Source: Candidatus Dechloromonas phosphoritropha (lineage in GTDB: Bacteria; Pseudomonadota; Gammaproteobacteria; Burkholderiales; Rhodocyclaceae). From it: a stretch of DNA of 64,000 nt. Both the position numbers and the translations under genes were made by a program. The notes below the pieces were generated by a model. That model made no database searches, was not told the DNA's origin, and saw only the letters and a program-made list of their open reading frames with translations. Below, piece after piece: positions 45,561 through 54,091 of the stretch (position 1 is the first letter of the stretch; each line of letters opens with the position of its first letter). The stretch covers positions 1,426,001 to 1,490,000 of the forward strand of contig JADKGN010000004.1 of NCBI GenBank assembly GCA_016722705.1. The letters are read 5' to 3'.

Positions 45561-46424
45561 ATGCATCGCGACCGCTTCTTCACGCTCTCCGCCTCCTGCC
45601 CCGACCAGGTAGGCATCATCGCCAGGGTTTCCGGCTTCATCGCCGACAAGGGTGGCTGGATTCTCGAATCCAGCTTCCACGCCGATGCCGTGACCGGCCG
45701 CTATTTCATGCGCATCGAGATCAAGGCCGATACGCTGCCCTTCCTTCTTGCCGAGTTCCGCGAGCGGTTCGCCACCGAGGTTGCCGAGCCACTGCAAATG
45801 GAATGGCGGATCAACGACAGTGCCGTCAAGCGACGCGTCGTCGTTCTCGTTTCCAAGCAGGAGCATTGCCTCTATGACCTGTTGGCGCGCTGGCAGGCCA
45901 GGGAGCTTGACATCGAGATCCCCTGCGTCATTTCGAACCACGACACGTTTCGCGGCTTTGTCGAGTGGCATGGCATCCCCTTTCTCCATCTTCCGATATC
46001 CGGAGACAACAAGCGGGCTGTCGATGCCGAGATCCGGCGCATCTTCGACGACGTGCGCGGCGATTCGATGGTCCTCGCCCGGTACATGCAGATACTCTCG
46101 CCGGAATTGTGTGCCGCGCTGGCCGGCCGCATCATCAATATCCATCATTCGTTCCTGCCCAGCTTCGCCGGCGCCAGACCCTACCACCAGGCCCACCAGC
46201 GCGGTGTCAAGCTGATTGGAGCGACCTGTCACTATGTAACCAGCGAACTCGACGCCGGCCCGATCATCGAGCAGGATGTCATCCGCATCGACCATTCCGA
46301 CTCGCCGGACGACATGGTGCGCTACGGCAAGGATATCGAAAAGACCGTTCTCGCCCGCGGCCTGCGCTACCACCTGGAAGACCGGGTGCTGGTGCATGGC
46401 AACAAGACCGTGGTCTTCCGCTAG
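45561..46424 (+). CDS. purU: Formyltetrahydrofolate deformylase
   Basis: 287 residues. N-terminal ACT domain (LSASCPDQVGIIARVSGFI), then the formyltransferase fold with active-site N, H, D in VISNHDTFRG near residue 117, NIHHSFLPSF near residue 192 and TSELDAGPIIEQD near residue 227. It hydrolyses 10-formyl-THF to formate and THF. Ten nt after thrH. Confidence 0.95.
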   Translation: MHRDRFFTLSASCPDQVGIIARVSGFIADKGGWILESSFHADAVTGRYFMRIEIKADTLPFLLAEFRERFATEVAEPLQMEWRINDSAVKRRVVVLVSKQEHCLYDLLARWQARELDIEIPCVISNHDTFRGFVEWHGIPFLHLPISGDNKRAVDAEIRRIFDDVRGDSMVLARYMQILSPELCAALAGRIINIHHSFLPSFAGARPYHQAHQRGVKLIGATCHYVTSELDAGPIIEQDVIRIDHSDSPDDMVRYGKDIEKTVLARGLRYHLEDRVLVHGNKTVVFR

Positions 46425-46707
46425 ACCAGCTGCCGCACAACGGACGGATGCGAGCCGCCCAAGCAACCTTGGACGGCAGGCGCTCTTGCCAGCGCTGCGC
46501 AATCACTTTCCTTTCCCTTGGGAATCACCCGGCGAGAAGAGCTGCCCGGGCGATGAGCCATCGCACGTTCCCGTACGTTGCAATCCGCAACATATTTCAC
46601 GGCGAACGAGAAATCGTCCCGAATGTTCCTCCGCAAGTGTGGAATATTTCCTGTCCCGGCCGGACGCCGGGTTGCAGACTGAAAGCATTCAAATCTGGAT
46701 CGAACCC

Positions 46708-47991
46708 ATGCCCGACGCCCTACAACCCGCCTGCCGCGTGCTGCTCCTCGACTTGCGCATCGGCAAGCGCGCCCCCCCGCCCGCATTGCCGGGCCTCGTT
46801 GTCGTCAACCCCAACCCCGCCACCGGTGACTGCGACGAGGCCAGCACGGCGCTGGCCGTCCTCGTGGCCATCGACGGAGAACCAGCCTATGCGGAGTGGC
46901 GGCAGCGATTTCACCCGATGTGCCCGAGTGGCTTTCCGCACGTCGCTATGCTCGATCCCTGGAACCCGGCGCTAGCGCGTCGCATCGTCCAGGGCGACGC
47001 AGCCGACTGCTGCGCCATGGACGATCTCGAGCGTATCGAGCTGGCGCTCACCCGTCTTGAACACCAGCCGCGCGCGGCCACGCTGCAATCGGTCGCGGCC
47101 TCCGGGCTGGCCCACGAGCTGAGCCTGCGGGCCGTGGATACCCTGCCGATTCCCATCTTCATCAAGGATCGTAACCGGCGCTACACTGCCAGCAACAAGG
47201 CTTTCACGGAATATTTCGGCCTTTCGGCCAGCGAAATTGTCGGCAAGACCGTCTTTGACGTCGCCCCCGAAGATCTGGCGCGCATCTACGATCGGGCGGA
47301 TATGGAGCTCCTTGCGCAGGGGGGAACGCAGTCTTATGAATCGCAGGTCCATCACGTCGACGGCAGCCGTCATGACGTGATCTTCCACAAGGCAATCTAC
47401 CCCGATCTCGCCGGGGAGCCGGACGGCATCGTCGGTGCGATGCTCGACATTTCCGAGCGCAAGGCGCTCGAGCGCCGTCTGGGAGTGCTCGCCGCGACCG
47501 ATTTCCTGACTGGCGTCTACAACCTGCGCACTTTTTACGAACTCGCCCGCCACGAGGTGTCGCGCCAGGCCCGCAACGGTGGTGAACTGGCGCTGGTCGT
47601 GATCGACATCGATCACTTCAAGGGCATCAATGACAGCCTGGGCCACGCCGCCGGTGACAATGCACTCAAGCAGTTCGTATCGGTAGTCCACGAGAGCCTG
47701 CGCGAACAGGACATCTTCGCGCGGGCCGGTGGCGACGAGTTCCGCCTGCTGTTGCCGGACACCTCACTCGCGGGTGCCCAACTGGTCGCCGAACGCATCC
47801 GGTCGGAAGTGAACAAAATTATCGTGCGCAGTCATCGCGGCCTCTGCAGGCTCTCGGTCAGCATCGGCATTGCTCGCTGCCTCCCGGGCGAAGACGCCCT
47901 CGACATCGCCGCTGGGTATGCCGACGACGCGCTCTATCAGGCCAAGGCCGCCGGACGAAACCGTACTTATCCCTTGCCTGAAAACCGGTAG
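46708..47991 (+). CDS. Diguanylate cyclase with PAS domain
   Basis: 427 residues from ATG 46708. A poorly conserved N-terminal 130 residues, a PAS domain (AVDTLPIPIFIKDRNRRYTAS... to DISERKALERR), then GGDEF domain: DFLTGVYNLRTFYELA, IDIDHFKGINDSLGH, and the intact active loop RAGGDEFRLLL. An RxxD inhibitory site is not evident. It makes cyclic-di-GMP in response to an unknown signal. Cytosolic; no membrane segments seen. Confidence 0.9.
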   Translation: MPDALQPACRVLLLDLRIGKRAPPPALPGLVVVNPNPATGDCDEASTALAVLVAIDGEPAYAEWRQRFHPMCPSGFPHVAMLDPWNPALARRIVQGDAADCCAMDDLERIELALTRLEHQPRAATLQSVAASGLAHELSLRAVDTLPIPIFIKDRNRRYTASNKAFTEYFGLSASEIVGKTVFDVAPEDLARIYDRADMELLAQGGTQSYESQVHHVDGSRHDVIFHKAIYPDLAGEPDGIVGAMLDISERKALERRLGVLAATDFLTGVYNLRTFYELARHEVSRQARNGGELALVVIDIDHFKGINDSLGHAAGDNALKQFVSVVHESLREQDIFARAGGDEFRLLLPDTSLAGAQLVAERIRSEVNKIIVRSHRGLCRLSVSIGIARCLPGEDALDIAAGYADDALYQAKAAGRNRTYPLPENR

Positions 47992-48053
47992 TCGCCCCTG
48001 CCGTCGTCGCAAATACCAGCAGCGTCGAGACGCATGCGGTCGTGGGCGCGCGC

Positions 48054-49163
48054 CTAGAGCCCGTCGCTCAATGCGACACCGACGCCAATCGTGGTCTGGT
48101 TCCAGTTGTAGTCGATCAGGCTTTCACCGTACCCCGAGAAGACCTGCACGTAACCGCGCAGTGGTCCAAGGAGCGGTGGCGAGAACCAGCCGGCCTCGAC
48201 AGCGCCCTTGCCGGTGCTCAGGTTGCCGCGGACCGAGCCCGAGAATGTGTTGCCACGCCAGCGGTAGAGCGCGCTGAGCTTGCCATGGCCATAGTAATCG
48301 GTAATGTCAGGATTGTCGTCCTTGGTCGAGCTTTCCGGCAGGCGATACCAGACCGTGCCGAACAAGGCGAGGTCTTCGCGCTCGACGCCGAACTCGGCGA
48401 AGAGTCTGTTCCAACTCCTCGACAATCCGTTGGTGGTCCCGTTGGTGATCAAATCGGAGCGCCCGTTAGACTGGTGGTTGTAGCCAGCATTCAGGAGTTT
48501 CCAGTTGAAGCCGCCGCCGAGGTCCACGTCGGGCCGGTAACTGACGAACAGCTCGGGCATGTAGTTGTTCTCGCGGAACGGGCGCGACGTGTCGCCGTTG
48601 TAAACCTGCCATTGACTCTGCTGAGTGTAGGCCGCCCACAGGCCCCAGCGCCGGTCATCGGTGGCCCACACGCGCGCCTTGAAGCTGATCTGAAATTTCG
48701 CCTCGGTACTGCTCAGGTCCTGCTGTCGTTGACCATTGCCCTGGAACAGAGGCGAGAACGGCGCAGTGTTGACGTTATCCGTGTAGCGCCCGAAGAGCAG
48801 ATAGTTCGCGTTGTGGAAGCGAATATCGTAGCGTGGCGAAGAAGGATCGAAACCCCAGGCATTGTCGATCATCGAAACCGTCGTGGGTGTCGTTCCACCG
48901 CTGCTTGTTGCTTGATTTACATCACTGGAAGCTAGCGCTGGACCGCTGGCGGCAGCTGCTGTCGTTGCTGTTGCAGCTTCCCTGGGCGCATCTCCGGCCC
49001 GGCCGCTGGCCGCGTCATAGCAGGCCAGGCGCTCCATGTTTGCGGCAATACCATGACAATCGGCAGTTCTTGAAGGAGCGGCTTGAGCCAGTGAAGCGCC
49101 AGCACCACCGGCGACGACAAAAAAAAGCGCGCCGATGCGCGCAGAGGGTTTAGTCAAGTTCAT
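48054..49163 (-). CDS. pldA: Outer-membrane phospholipase A
   Basis: 369 residues from ATG 49163 (MNLTKPSARIGALFF), signal peptide to about residue 27. The catalytic histidine-serine pair of OMPLA lies in AGYNHQSNGRSD near residue 224. C-terminal beta-barrel ends in an aromatic-poor strand (VGVALSDGL). A 60-residue Ala/Thr/Ser-rich spacer follows the signal. It hydrolyses phospholipids at the outer membrane. Confidence 0.88.
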   Translation of the reverse strand: MNLTKPSARIGALFFVVAGGAGASLAQAAPSRTADCHGIAANMERLACYDAASGRAGDAPREAATATTAAAASGPALASSDVNQATSSGGTTPTTVSMIDNAWGFDPSSPRYDIRFHNANYLLFGRYTDNVNTAPFSPLFQGNGQRQQDLSSTEAKFQISFKARVWATDDRRWGLWAAYTQQSQWQVYNGDTSRPFRENNYMPELFVSYRPDVDLGGGFNWKLLNAGYNHQSNGRSDLITNGTTNGLSRSWNRLFAEFGVEREDLALFGTVWYRLPESSTKDDNPDITDYYGHGKLSALYRWRGNTFSGSVRGNLSTGKGAVEAGWFSPPLLGPLRGYVQVFSGYGESLIDYNWNQTTIGVGVALSDGL

Positions 49164-49283
49164 CTCAGTATTCCATGGCAATGCGAGGCTGATCACAATT
49201 TGTCGGCAAAATCTATTGTAGATTGTGACATAAATCACCACCCGGAACGAATCACTACAGCTTCGAATACATTGGACACCAGG

Positions 49284-49309
49284 AAAAAAATGGGCACCCG
49301 AAGGTGCCC
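49284..49309 (-). terminator. Rho-independent terminator after amtB
   Basis: Leftward: GGGCACC/GGTGCCC stem with a 4-nt TTCG loop followed by ATTTTTTT. It ends the torF-glnK-amtB transcript. Confidence 0.9.
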
Positions 49310-49338
49310 GAAGGGAGAGAGACTGGAAACTCGTGCGT

Positions 49339-50838
49339 TTAGTGGTGGTATGCCGATTCGCCGTGGGAGGTCAGGTCGAGACCTTCGCGCTCCTCGTCTG
49401 CCGGCACCCGCAGCCCGATGACGATGTCGACCAGCTTGTAGGCGACGATCGAGACTACGCCGGACCAGACGATGACGGTGCCGACCCCCCACAACTGGCT
49501 GATCACCTGCGTGGCCATGTCGAAGTCACCGACCTTGTTGGCCACGTAGTCATAGACGCCCGTACCGCCAAGCGCCGGGTCGACGAAGACACCGGTCAGA
49601 GTGGCACCGAGGATGCCGCCGATTCCGTGGATGCCGAAGACGTCGAGCGAGTCATCCACACCGAGGAGCTTCTTCAGACCATTGACACCCCACAGGCAGA
49701 CCGCTCCGGCCAGCAGGCCGATGATGATGGCGCCCATGACACCGACGAATCCGGCGGCCGGGGTGATCGCCACAAGACCGGCAACGGCGCCGGAAGCGGC
49801 ACCGAGCATCGAAGGCTTGCCCTTGATCATCCATTCGGCAAACATCCAGGACAGCGCGGCGCAAGCCGTGGCAACCCAGGTATTGACCATGGCCAGCGCG
49901 GCACCGCCCGAGGCTTCGAGCGCCGAACCGGCGTTGAATCCAAACCAGCCGAACCACAGCAGGGAAGCGCCGATCATCGTGAAGGTCAGCGAGTGCGGGG
50001 CCATCGAGACATTACCCAGACCGCTGCGCTTGCCGATCATGTAGGCACCGACCAGGCCGGCGATCGCCGCATTGATATGCACCACGGTACCGCCGGCGAA
50101 ATCGAGCGCGCCCTTCTGGAACAGGAAGCCGGCCGTTTTGCCAGCCGCTTCGGCCGCCGCTGCATCGGTGTAGGCGTCCGGGCCAGCCCAGTACCAGACC
50201 ATGTGGGCCATCGGGATGTAGGACAGCGTGAACCAGATCACCATGAAGACCAGGATCGCGGAGAACTTGGCGCGTTCGGCGAAGGCGCCGACGATCAGGC
50301 CGCAGGTAATCGCCGCAAATGCCCCCTGGAAAATCACGAAGGCCAGTTCGGAGACGCCGACACCCTTGGTGAAGGTTGCGCCTATGGAATCCGGCGTCAC
50401 ACCTTTCAGAAAGAGCTTGTCGAGCACGCCGAAGAACGCGTTGCCCTCGGTAAACGCCGCCGAGTAGCCGTAAACCACCCAGAGCACGGTGATCAGCGAG
50501 AAGATCGTGAACACCTGCATCAGCACCGAGAGCATGTTCTTGGAACGGACCAGGCCGCCATAGAACAAAGCGAGGCCGGGAATCGACATCAAGATGACCA
50601 AGGCGGCGCAGACCATCAACCAGGCGTTGTCACCCTTGTCGACCTTGAGAACCGGTGCTGCGGCTACTGCGGCCGGTACAGCCTCGGCAGCCATGCCGCT
50701 TATTCCGGCCATGCTGGACATTCCCACCGTGGCGGCAACAGCGCCCAACGCCGGAGCAACCGCTGTTTCTTCGGCAAAGGCCGGGGCACCGAAAGCGACG
50801 GCGCCGACCAGTGCCAGCAATGCGAATACGCGTTTCAT
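49339..50838 (-). CDS. amtB: Ammonium transporter
   Basis: 499 residues from ATG 50838 (AAGGAG upstream). Signal peptide (VFALLALVGAVAFGAPAFA), an unusual Ala/Val/Met-rich 45-residue insert, then eleven membrane segments with the Amt signature DFAGGTVVHINAAIAGLVGA (pore histidine) near residue 230 and DVFGIHGIGGILGA (second histidine) near residue 395. Conducts ammonium; gated by GlnK, encoded just upstream. Confidence 0.95.
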   Translation of the reverse strand: MKRVFALLALVGAVAFGAPAFAEETAVAPALGAVAATVGMSSMAGISGMAAEAVPAAVAAAPVLKVDKGDNAWLMVCAALVILMSIPGLALFYGGLVRSKNMLSVLMQVFTIFSLITVLWVVYGYSAAFTEGNAFFGVLDKLFLKGVTPDSIGATFTKGVGVSELAFVIFQGAFAAITCGLIVGAFAERAKFSAILVFMVIWFTLSYIPMAHMVWYWAGPDAYTDAAAAEAAGKTAGFLFQKGALDFAGGTVVHINAAIAGLVGAYMIGKRSGLGNVSMAPHSLTFTMIGASLLWFGWFGFNAGSALEASGGAALAMVNTWVATACAALSWMFAEWMIKGKPSMLGAASGAVAGLVAITPAAGFVGVMGAIIIGLLAGAVCLWGVNGLKKLLGVDDSLDVFGIHGIGGILGATLTGVFVDPALGGTGVYDYVANKVGDFDMATQVISQLWGVGTVIVWSGVVSIVAYKLVDIVIGLRVPADEEREGLDLTSHGESAYHH

Positions 50839-50848
50839 GATTCGCTCC

Positions 50849-51187
50849 TTAGAGTGCATCGTCACCGGTTTCGCCGGTACGGATGCGAACGACCTGTTCG
50901 AGGTCGAAAACAAAGATCTTGCCGTCACCGATCTTGCCGGTGCTGGCCGATTTCTCGATGGCTTCGATGACTTGCTCGACCTGATCGGTCCGGACAGCAG
51001 CCTCGATCTTGACCTTGGGCAGGAAATCAACGACATATTCGGCGCCCCGGTACAACTCGGTGTGCCCTTTCTGCCGGCCGAAGCCTTTCACTTCAGTGAC
51101 CGTGACACCCTGCACGCCGATGGCGGACAGCGCCTCACGCACTTCGTCAAGCTTGAACGGCTTGATGATGGCGGTTACGAATTTCAT
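50849..51187 (-). CDS. glnK: PII nitrogen signal protein
   Basis: 112 residues. MKFVTAIIKPFKLDEVREAL start, T-loop GHTELYRGAEY with Tyr 51 for uridylylation, and the C-terminal signature GKIGDGKIFV. It binds ATP/2-oxoglutarate and blocks AmtB when nitrogen is ample. GGGGA precedes ATG 51187; 10 nt before amtB. Confidence 0.96.
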   Translation of the reverse strand: MKFVTAIIKPFKLDEVREALSAIGVQGVTVTEVKGFGRQKGHTELYRGAEYVVDFLPKVKIEAAVRTDQVEQVIEAIEKSASTGKIGDGKIFVFDLEQVVRIRTGETGDDAL

Positions 51188-51220
51188 GAGTATTCCCCGA
51201 AAAAATTGAAGTTGGCGTTT

Positions 51221-51251
51221 CCCCGCCGGCGTCAGTCAAGTCACCGGCGGG
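51221..51251 (-). terminator. Hairpin between torF and glnK
   Basis: A 9-bp perfect stem CCCCGCCGG/CCGGCGGGG, loop of 13. No T-run follows immediately, so it may be an mRNA-stabilising or partial terminator that lowers glnK-amtB relative to torF. Confidence 0.5.
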
Positions 51252-51267
51252 GAAGTTGGAAGCTGGA

Positions 51268-52113
51268 TCAGAAGGTCTTGGAGACCGAGAGGACAGCGAT
51301 CGCCTTGCCGGCATCAAGCTCTTTCCCGTTGGTGTTGACGTAGCGGTAGGGATCACCGAGGGCCGAGCCCTTCGCATTGGTGTCGACATAGGCCAGACCG
51401 ATGACCCAGCCGCTGATGTCCTTTGTCACGCCAATCTTCCAGTCAGTGTACTTGCCGTCGTTGCCGGTAAAGCTCCGGAAATCGCGCAAATCGGTGTAGC
51501 CGACATGGGCATTGATGCCCCAGCCTTCCCCGAAGTCGTAACTGCCGGAAAGGTCGAAGTAGTTGGTACCCGAGGTGTCAGGAATGCTGAAGTAATCGGA
51601 CAGCGCATGCGACCACTTGAACGAAAGAGTCTTCCAACTCAGGCCCAGGTAGATCTCGGTGTTGTCCACACGACCGGTGGCACACGAAAAAGGGACCGTC
51701 TTGAAATTGCACGGCGAGTAGAAACCGGTACTGGTTCCGGGATAGTAGTAATACAGCACCCCGATATCGACACCGAAGTCGTCAAACGACTTCTTCCAGC
51801 CACCATAGAAGTCCATTTCGACGCTGCCACCGGAAAAGCCGGTCGCCTCATTCACATTGGAGTTCCAGTTGCCGACATAGATGCCGCTCTCATGCAGGTA
51901 ATCGACGCCACCCTGAATTGCCGGCTTGCCAAAGGTCTGGGAAATGCCGCGGAACCGGTAATCGGTTGCAATGGTCATGTTGCCGGTAATTGTGTGTGGG
52001 CTGGCTTCCTCTTCAGCCGACGGTGCCTCGCCGCGTTCCGACGAAGCCGTCTGGGCGAGGGCGGGAAGAGCAAAGGCGCCGGCCAGAGCAAGGGCGACCA
52101 GAGACTTGTTCAT
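51268..52113 (-). CDS. TorF-family putative porin
   Basis: 281 residues. Signal peptide MNKSLVALALAGAFALPALA, then a beta-barrel (ATDYRFRGISQTFGKPAIQGG is diagnostic for the family), last residues SVSKTF with C-terminal Phe. It commonly precedes glnK-amtB in betaproteobacteria, and probably lets small nitrogen compounds pass the outer membrane (inference). Confidence 0.88.
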   Translation of the reverse strand: MNKSLVALALAGAFALPALAQTASSERGEAPSAEEEASPHTITGNMTIATDYRFRGISQTFGKPAIQGGVDYLHESGIYVGNWNSNVNEATGFSGGSVEMDFYGGWKKSFDDFGVDIGVLYYYYPGTSTGFYSPCNFKTVPFSCATGRVDNTEIYLGLSWKTLSFKWSHALSDYFSIPDTSGTNYFDLSGSYDFGEGWGINAHVGYTDLRDFRSFTGNDGKYTDWKIGVTKDISGWVIGLAYVDTNAKGSALGDPYRYVNTNGKELDAGKAIAVLSVSKTF

Positions 52114-52163
52114 AATGTTTCTCCTGCTGTGAAAGTGAAAATGAATTTGTGCAGTACAGCATT

Positions 52164-52179
52164 AGCACGACCCGTGCCA
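52164..52179 (-). promoter_or_regulatory. Sigma-54 promoter of torF-glnK-amtB
   Basis: Leftward TGGCACG-N4-GTGCT against consensus TGGCACG-N4-TTGCW: one mismatch. The -12 element is about 50 bp before the torF ATG. Confidence 0.8.
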
Positions 52180-52242
52180 GAATTAATTTTTGATGAATAT
52201 CAAGGGATTTTCGCCTGTCACTGCCCGGGATTACTGCCTGAA

Positions 52243-52257
52243 GCCCCAATCTGGTGC
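52243..52257. promoter_or_regulatory. NtrC-like enhancer site
   Basis: GCCCCA-ATC-TGGTGC against the NtrC consensus GCACCA-N3-TGGTGC, one mismatch. It lies about 65-80 bp upstream of the -24 element, where NtrC enhancers usually sit. A weaker half-site (GCACCA, 52274) follows. Confidence 0.65.
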
Positions 52258-52348
52258 GCGCTGAATGGCTGGCGCACCACGGACTGGCAGGGCGCCCGGA
52301 ATCAACGAGCGGGTGCTGTGTTACACTTTCCCAACACGGAGGACTGCC

Positions 52349-52591
52349 ATGCTCGACCCGAAAACACTCGAAGAAATCGGCAACAAGATGAACGCTTTGC
52401 TCGCCAATTCGCCAGCCAGGGATCTCGAGAAGAACGCCAGGGCAGCAGTCAGCGGCCTACTGGCCAAGCTTGACGTGGTCACCCGCGAGGAATTCGATAT
52501 CCAGTCGCAGGTGCTGGCACGCACGCGCGAGAAGCTCAAAGAACTCGAAGCGCGCGTCGAGGCGCTGGAAAAAGTGCAGTCGGCACAGTAG
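52349..52591 (+). CDS. ubiK: Ubiquinone biosynthesis accessory factor UbiK
   Basis: 80 residues, BMFP family: MLDPKTLEEIGNKMNALLA then a C-terminal coiled coil (LARTREKLKELEARVEALEKV). Helps UbiJ organise the Ubi complex. ATG 52349 with GGAGG upstream. Confidence 0.9.
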   Translation: MLDPKTLEEIGNKMNALLANSPARDLEKNARAAVSGLLAKLDVVTREEFDIQSQVLARTREKLKELEARVEALEKVQSAQ

Positions 52592-52597
52592 GCGACG

Positions 52598-54091
52598 ATG
52601 GCGCTCGCCATCGCTCACAGTCGGGGGCTCGATGGCCTGAGTGCGCCACCGGTAACCGTGGAAGTGCATCTAGCCGGCGGCTTGCCGACTTTCACGCTGG
52701 TCGGCCTGCCGGATACCGAGGTCAAGGAAGCACGGGACCGCGTGCGCGCCGCCATCGTCAATTCCGGCTTCGACTTCCCGAACAAGCGCATCACCGTCAA
52801 CCTCGCCCCGGCTGACCTGCCCAAGGAATCGGGCCGCTTCGATCTGCCGATCGCCCTCGGCATTCTGGCCGCCAGCGGCCAGATTCCGACCCTGCCGCTC
52901 GCCGAATACGAGTTCGCCGGCGAGCTTTCCCTATCAGGCGAACTGCGCCCGATACGCGGCGCACTGGCCATGGCTCTGCAAATGGCCGACACCGGAAAAT
53001 CCTTCATCTTGCCCCACGACAGCGCCCGCGAAGCGGCATTGACTGGTTGCGAAAACGTCTTCGCGGCGCGCTCATTGCTCGAAGTGTGCGCTCACTTGAG
53101 TGGTCAGACGGCGCTGACCAGGCCGCTTGCGGTCGACCTCGAAAACCAGCCGATTTTTCCTGATCTCAGCGAAGTGCGCGGCCAGAGTCAGGCCAAGCGG
53201 GCACTGGAAATTGCCGCCGCCGGCAACCATTCGCTGTTGATGGTCGGCCCGCCGGGTTCCGGGAAATCGATGCTCGCCGCCCGCCTGCCCGGACTGATGC
53301 CGGCGCTCGGCCTTGATGCCGCCAAAGCATCGGCCGCCGTGCTGTCGCTGGTCGGCCAGTTCCGCCCCGAGCGTTTCGCCCAGCGCCCCTATCGTGCGCC
53401 GCACCATACCGCCTCTGCCGTCGCCCTGGTCGGCGGCGGCAACCCGCCGCGCCCGGGCGAGATTTCGCTGGCTCATCAAGGCGTGATATTCCTCGACGAA
53501 CTTCCCGAGTTCGACCGCAAGGTGCTGGAGTCCCTGCGCGAGCCGCTCGAATCCGGGCGCATCCACATCGCCCGCGCCGCCCGCCACGCCGAATTCCCGG
53601 CCGAGTTCCAGGTGATCGCCGCGATGAATCCTTGTCCTTGCGGATTCAGCGGCCACAGGAACGGAAAATGCCGGTGCACTCCGGACCAGATTGCGCGCTA
53701 CCGCGGCAAGCTGTCCGGCCCCTTCCTCGACCGGATCGACCTCCTGATCGAAGTTCCCGCCCTACCCGTCGAAGCGCTCGGCGGCAAAGCCGATGGTGAA
53801 TCATCGGCCACCGTGCGTGAGCGGGTCACGGCGGCGCTGGCCTGCCAGCACGCGCGCCAGCACAAGCCGAATTCGCGCCTCAACCCGGGCGAAGTCGAAA
53901 CCCTGTGTGCGCCCGACGCGGCCGGTACCAGCCTGCTCAAGCACGCCAGCCAGCGTCTCGATCTCTCGGCGCGCGCCTGGCACCGCATTCTCAAGGTCGC
54001 GCGAACCATTGCCGATCTCGCAGGGAGTGCATCGATACACGCCCCGCATGTGGCCGAGGCAATTCAGTATCGGCGCCTGTCCGTTGGCTGA
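52598..54091 (+). CDS. comM: YifB/ComM-family Mg-chelatase-like AAA+ ATPase
   Basis: 497 residues. N-terminal Lon-protease-like fold (GRFDLPIALGILAASGQ), Walker A GPPGSGKSML near residue 217, Walker B VIFLDELPEF near residue 296, zinc cysteines CPCGFSGHRNGKCRC near residue 347. ComM is a branch-migration helicase in natural transformation. Six nt after ubiK. Confidence 0.94.
   Translation: MALAIAHSRGLDGLSAPPVTVEVHLAGGLPTFTLVGLPDTEVKEARDRVRAAIVNSGFDFPNKRITVNLAPADLPKESGRFDLPIALGILAASGQIPTLPLAEYEFAGELSLSGELRPIRGALAMALQMADTGKSFILPHDSAREAALTGCENVFAARSLLEVCAHLSGQTALTRPLAVDLENQPIFPDLSEVRGQSQAKRALEIAAAGNHSLLMVGPPGSGKSMLAARLPGLMPALGLDAAKASAAVLSLVGQFRPERFAQRPYRAPHHTASAVALVGGGNPPRPGEISLAHQGVIFLDELPEFDRKVLESLREPLESGRIHIARAARHAEFPAEFQVIAAMNPCPCGFSGHRNGKCRCTPDQIARYRGKLSGPFLDRIDLLIEVPALPVEALGGKADGESSATVRERVTAALACQHARQHKPNSRLNPGEVETLCAPDAAGTSLLKHASQRLDLSARAWHRILKVARTIADLAGSASIHAPHVAEAIQYRRLSVG

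Noticed and set aside
49333..50970. Plus-strand frame of 545 codons opposite amtB
   Set aside because: Translation is His/Asp/Gly-rich low complexity, mirror of membrane-protein codons.
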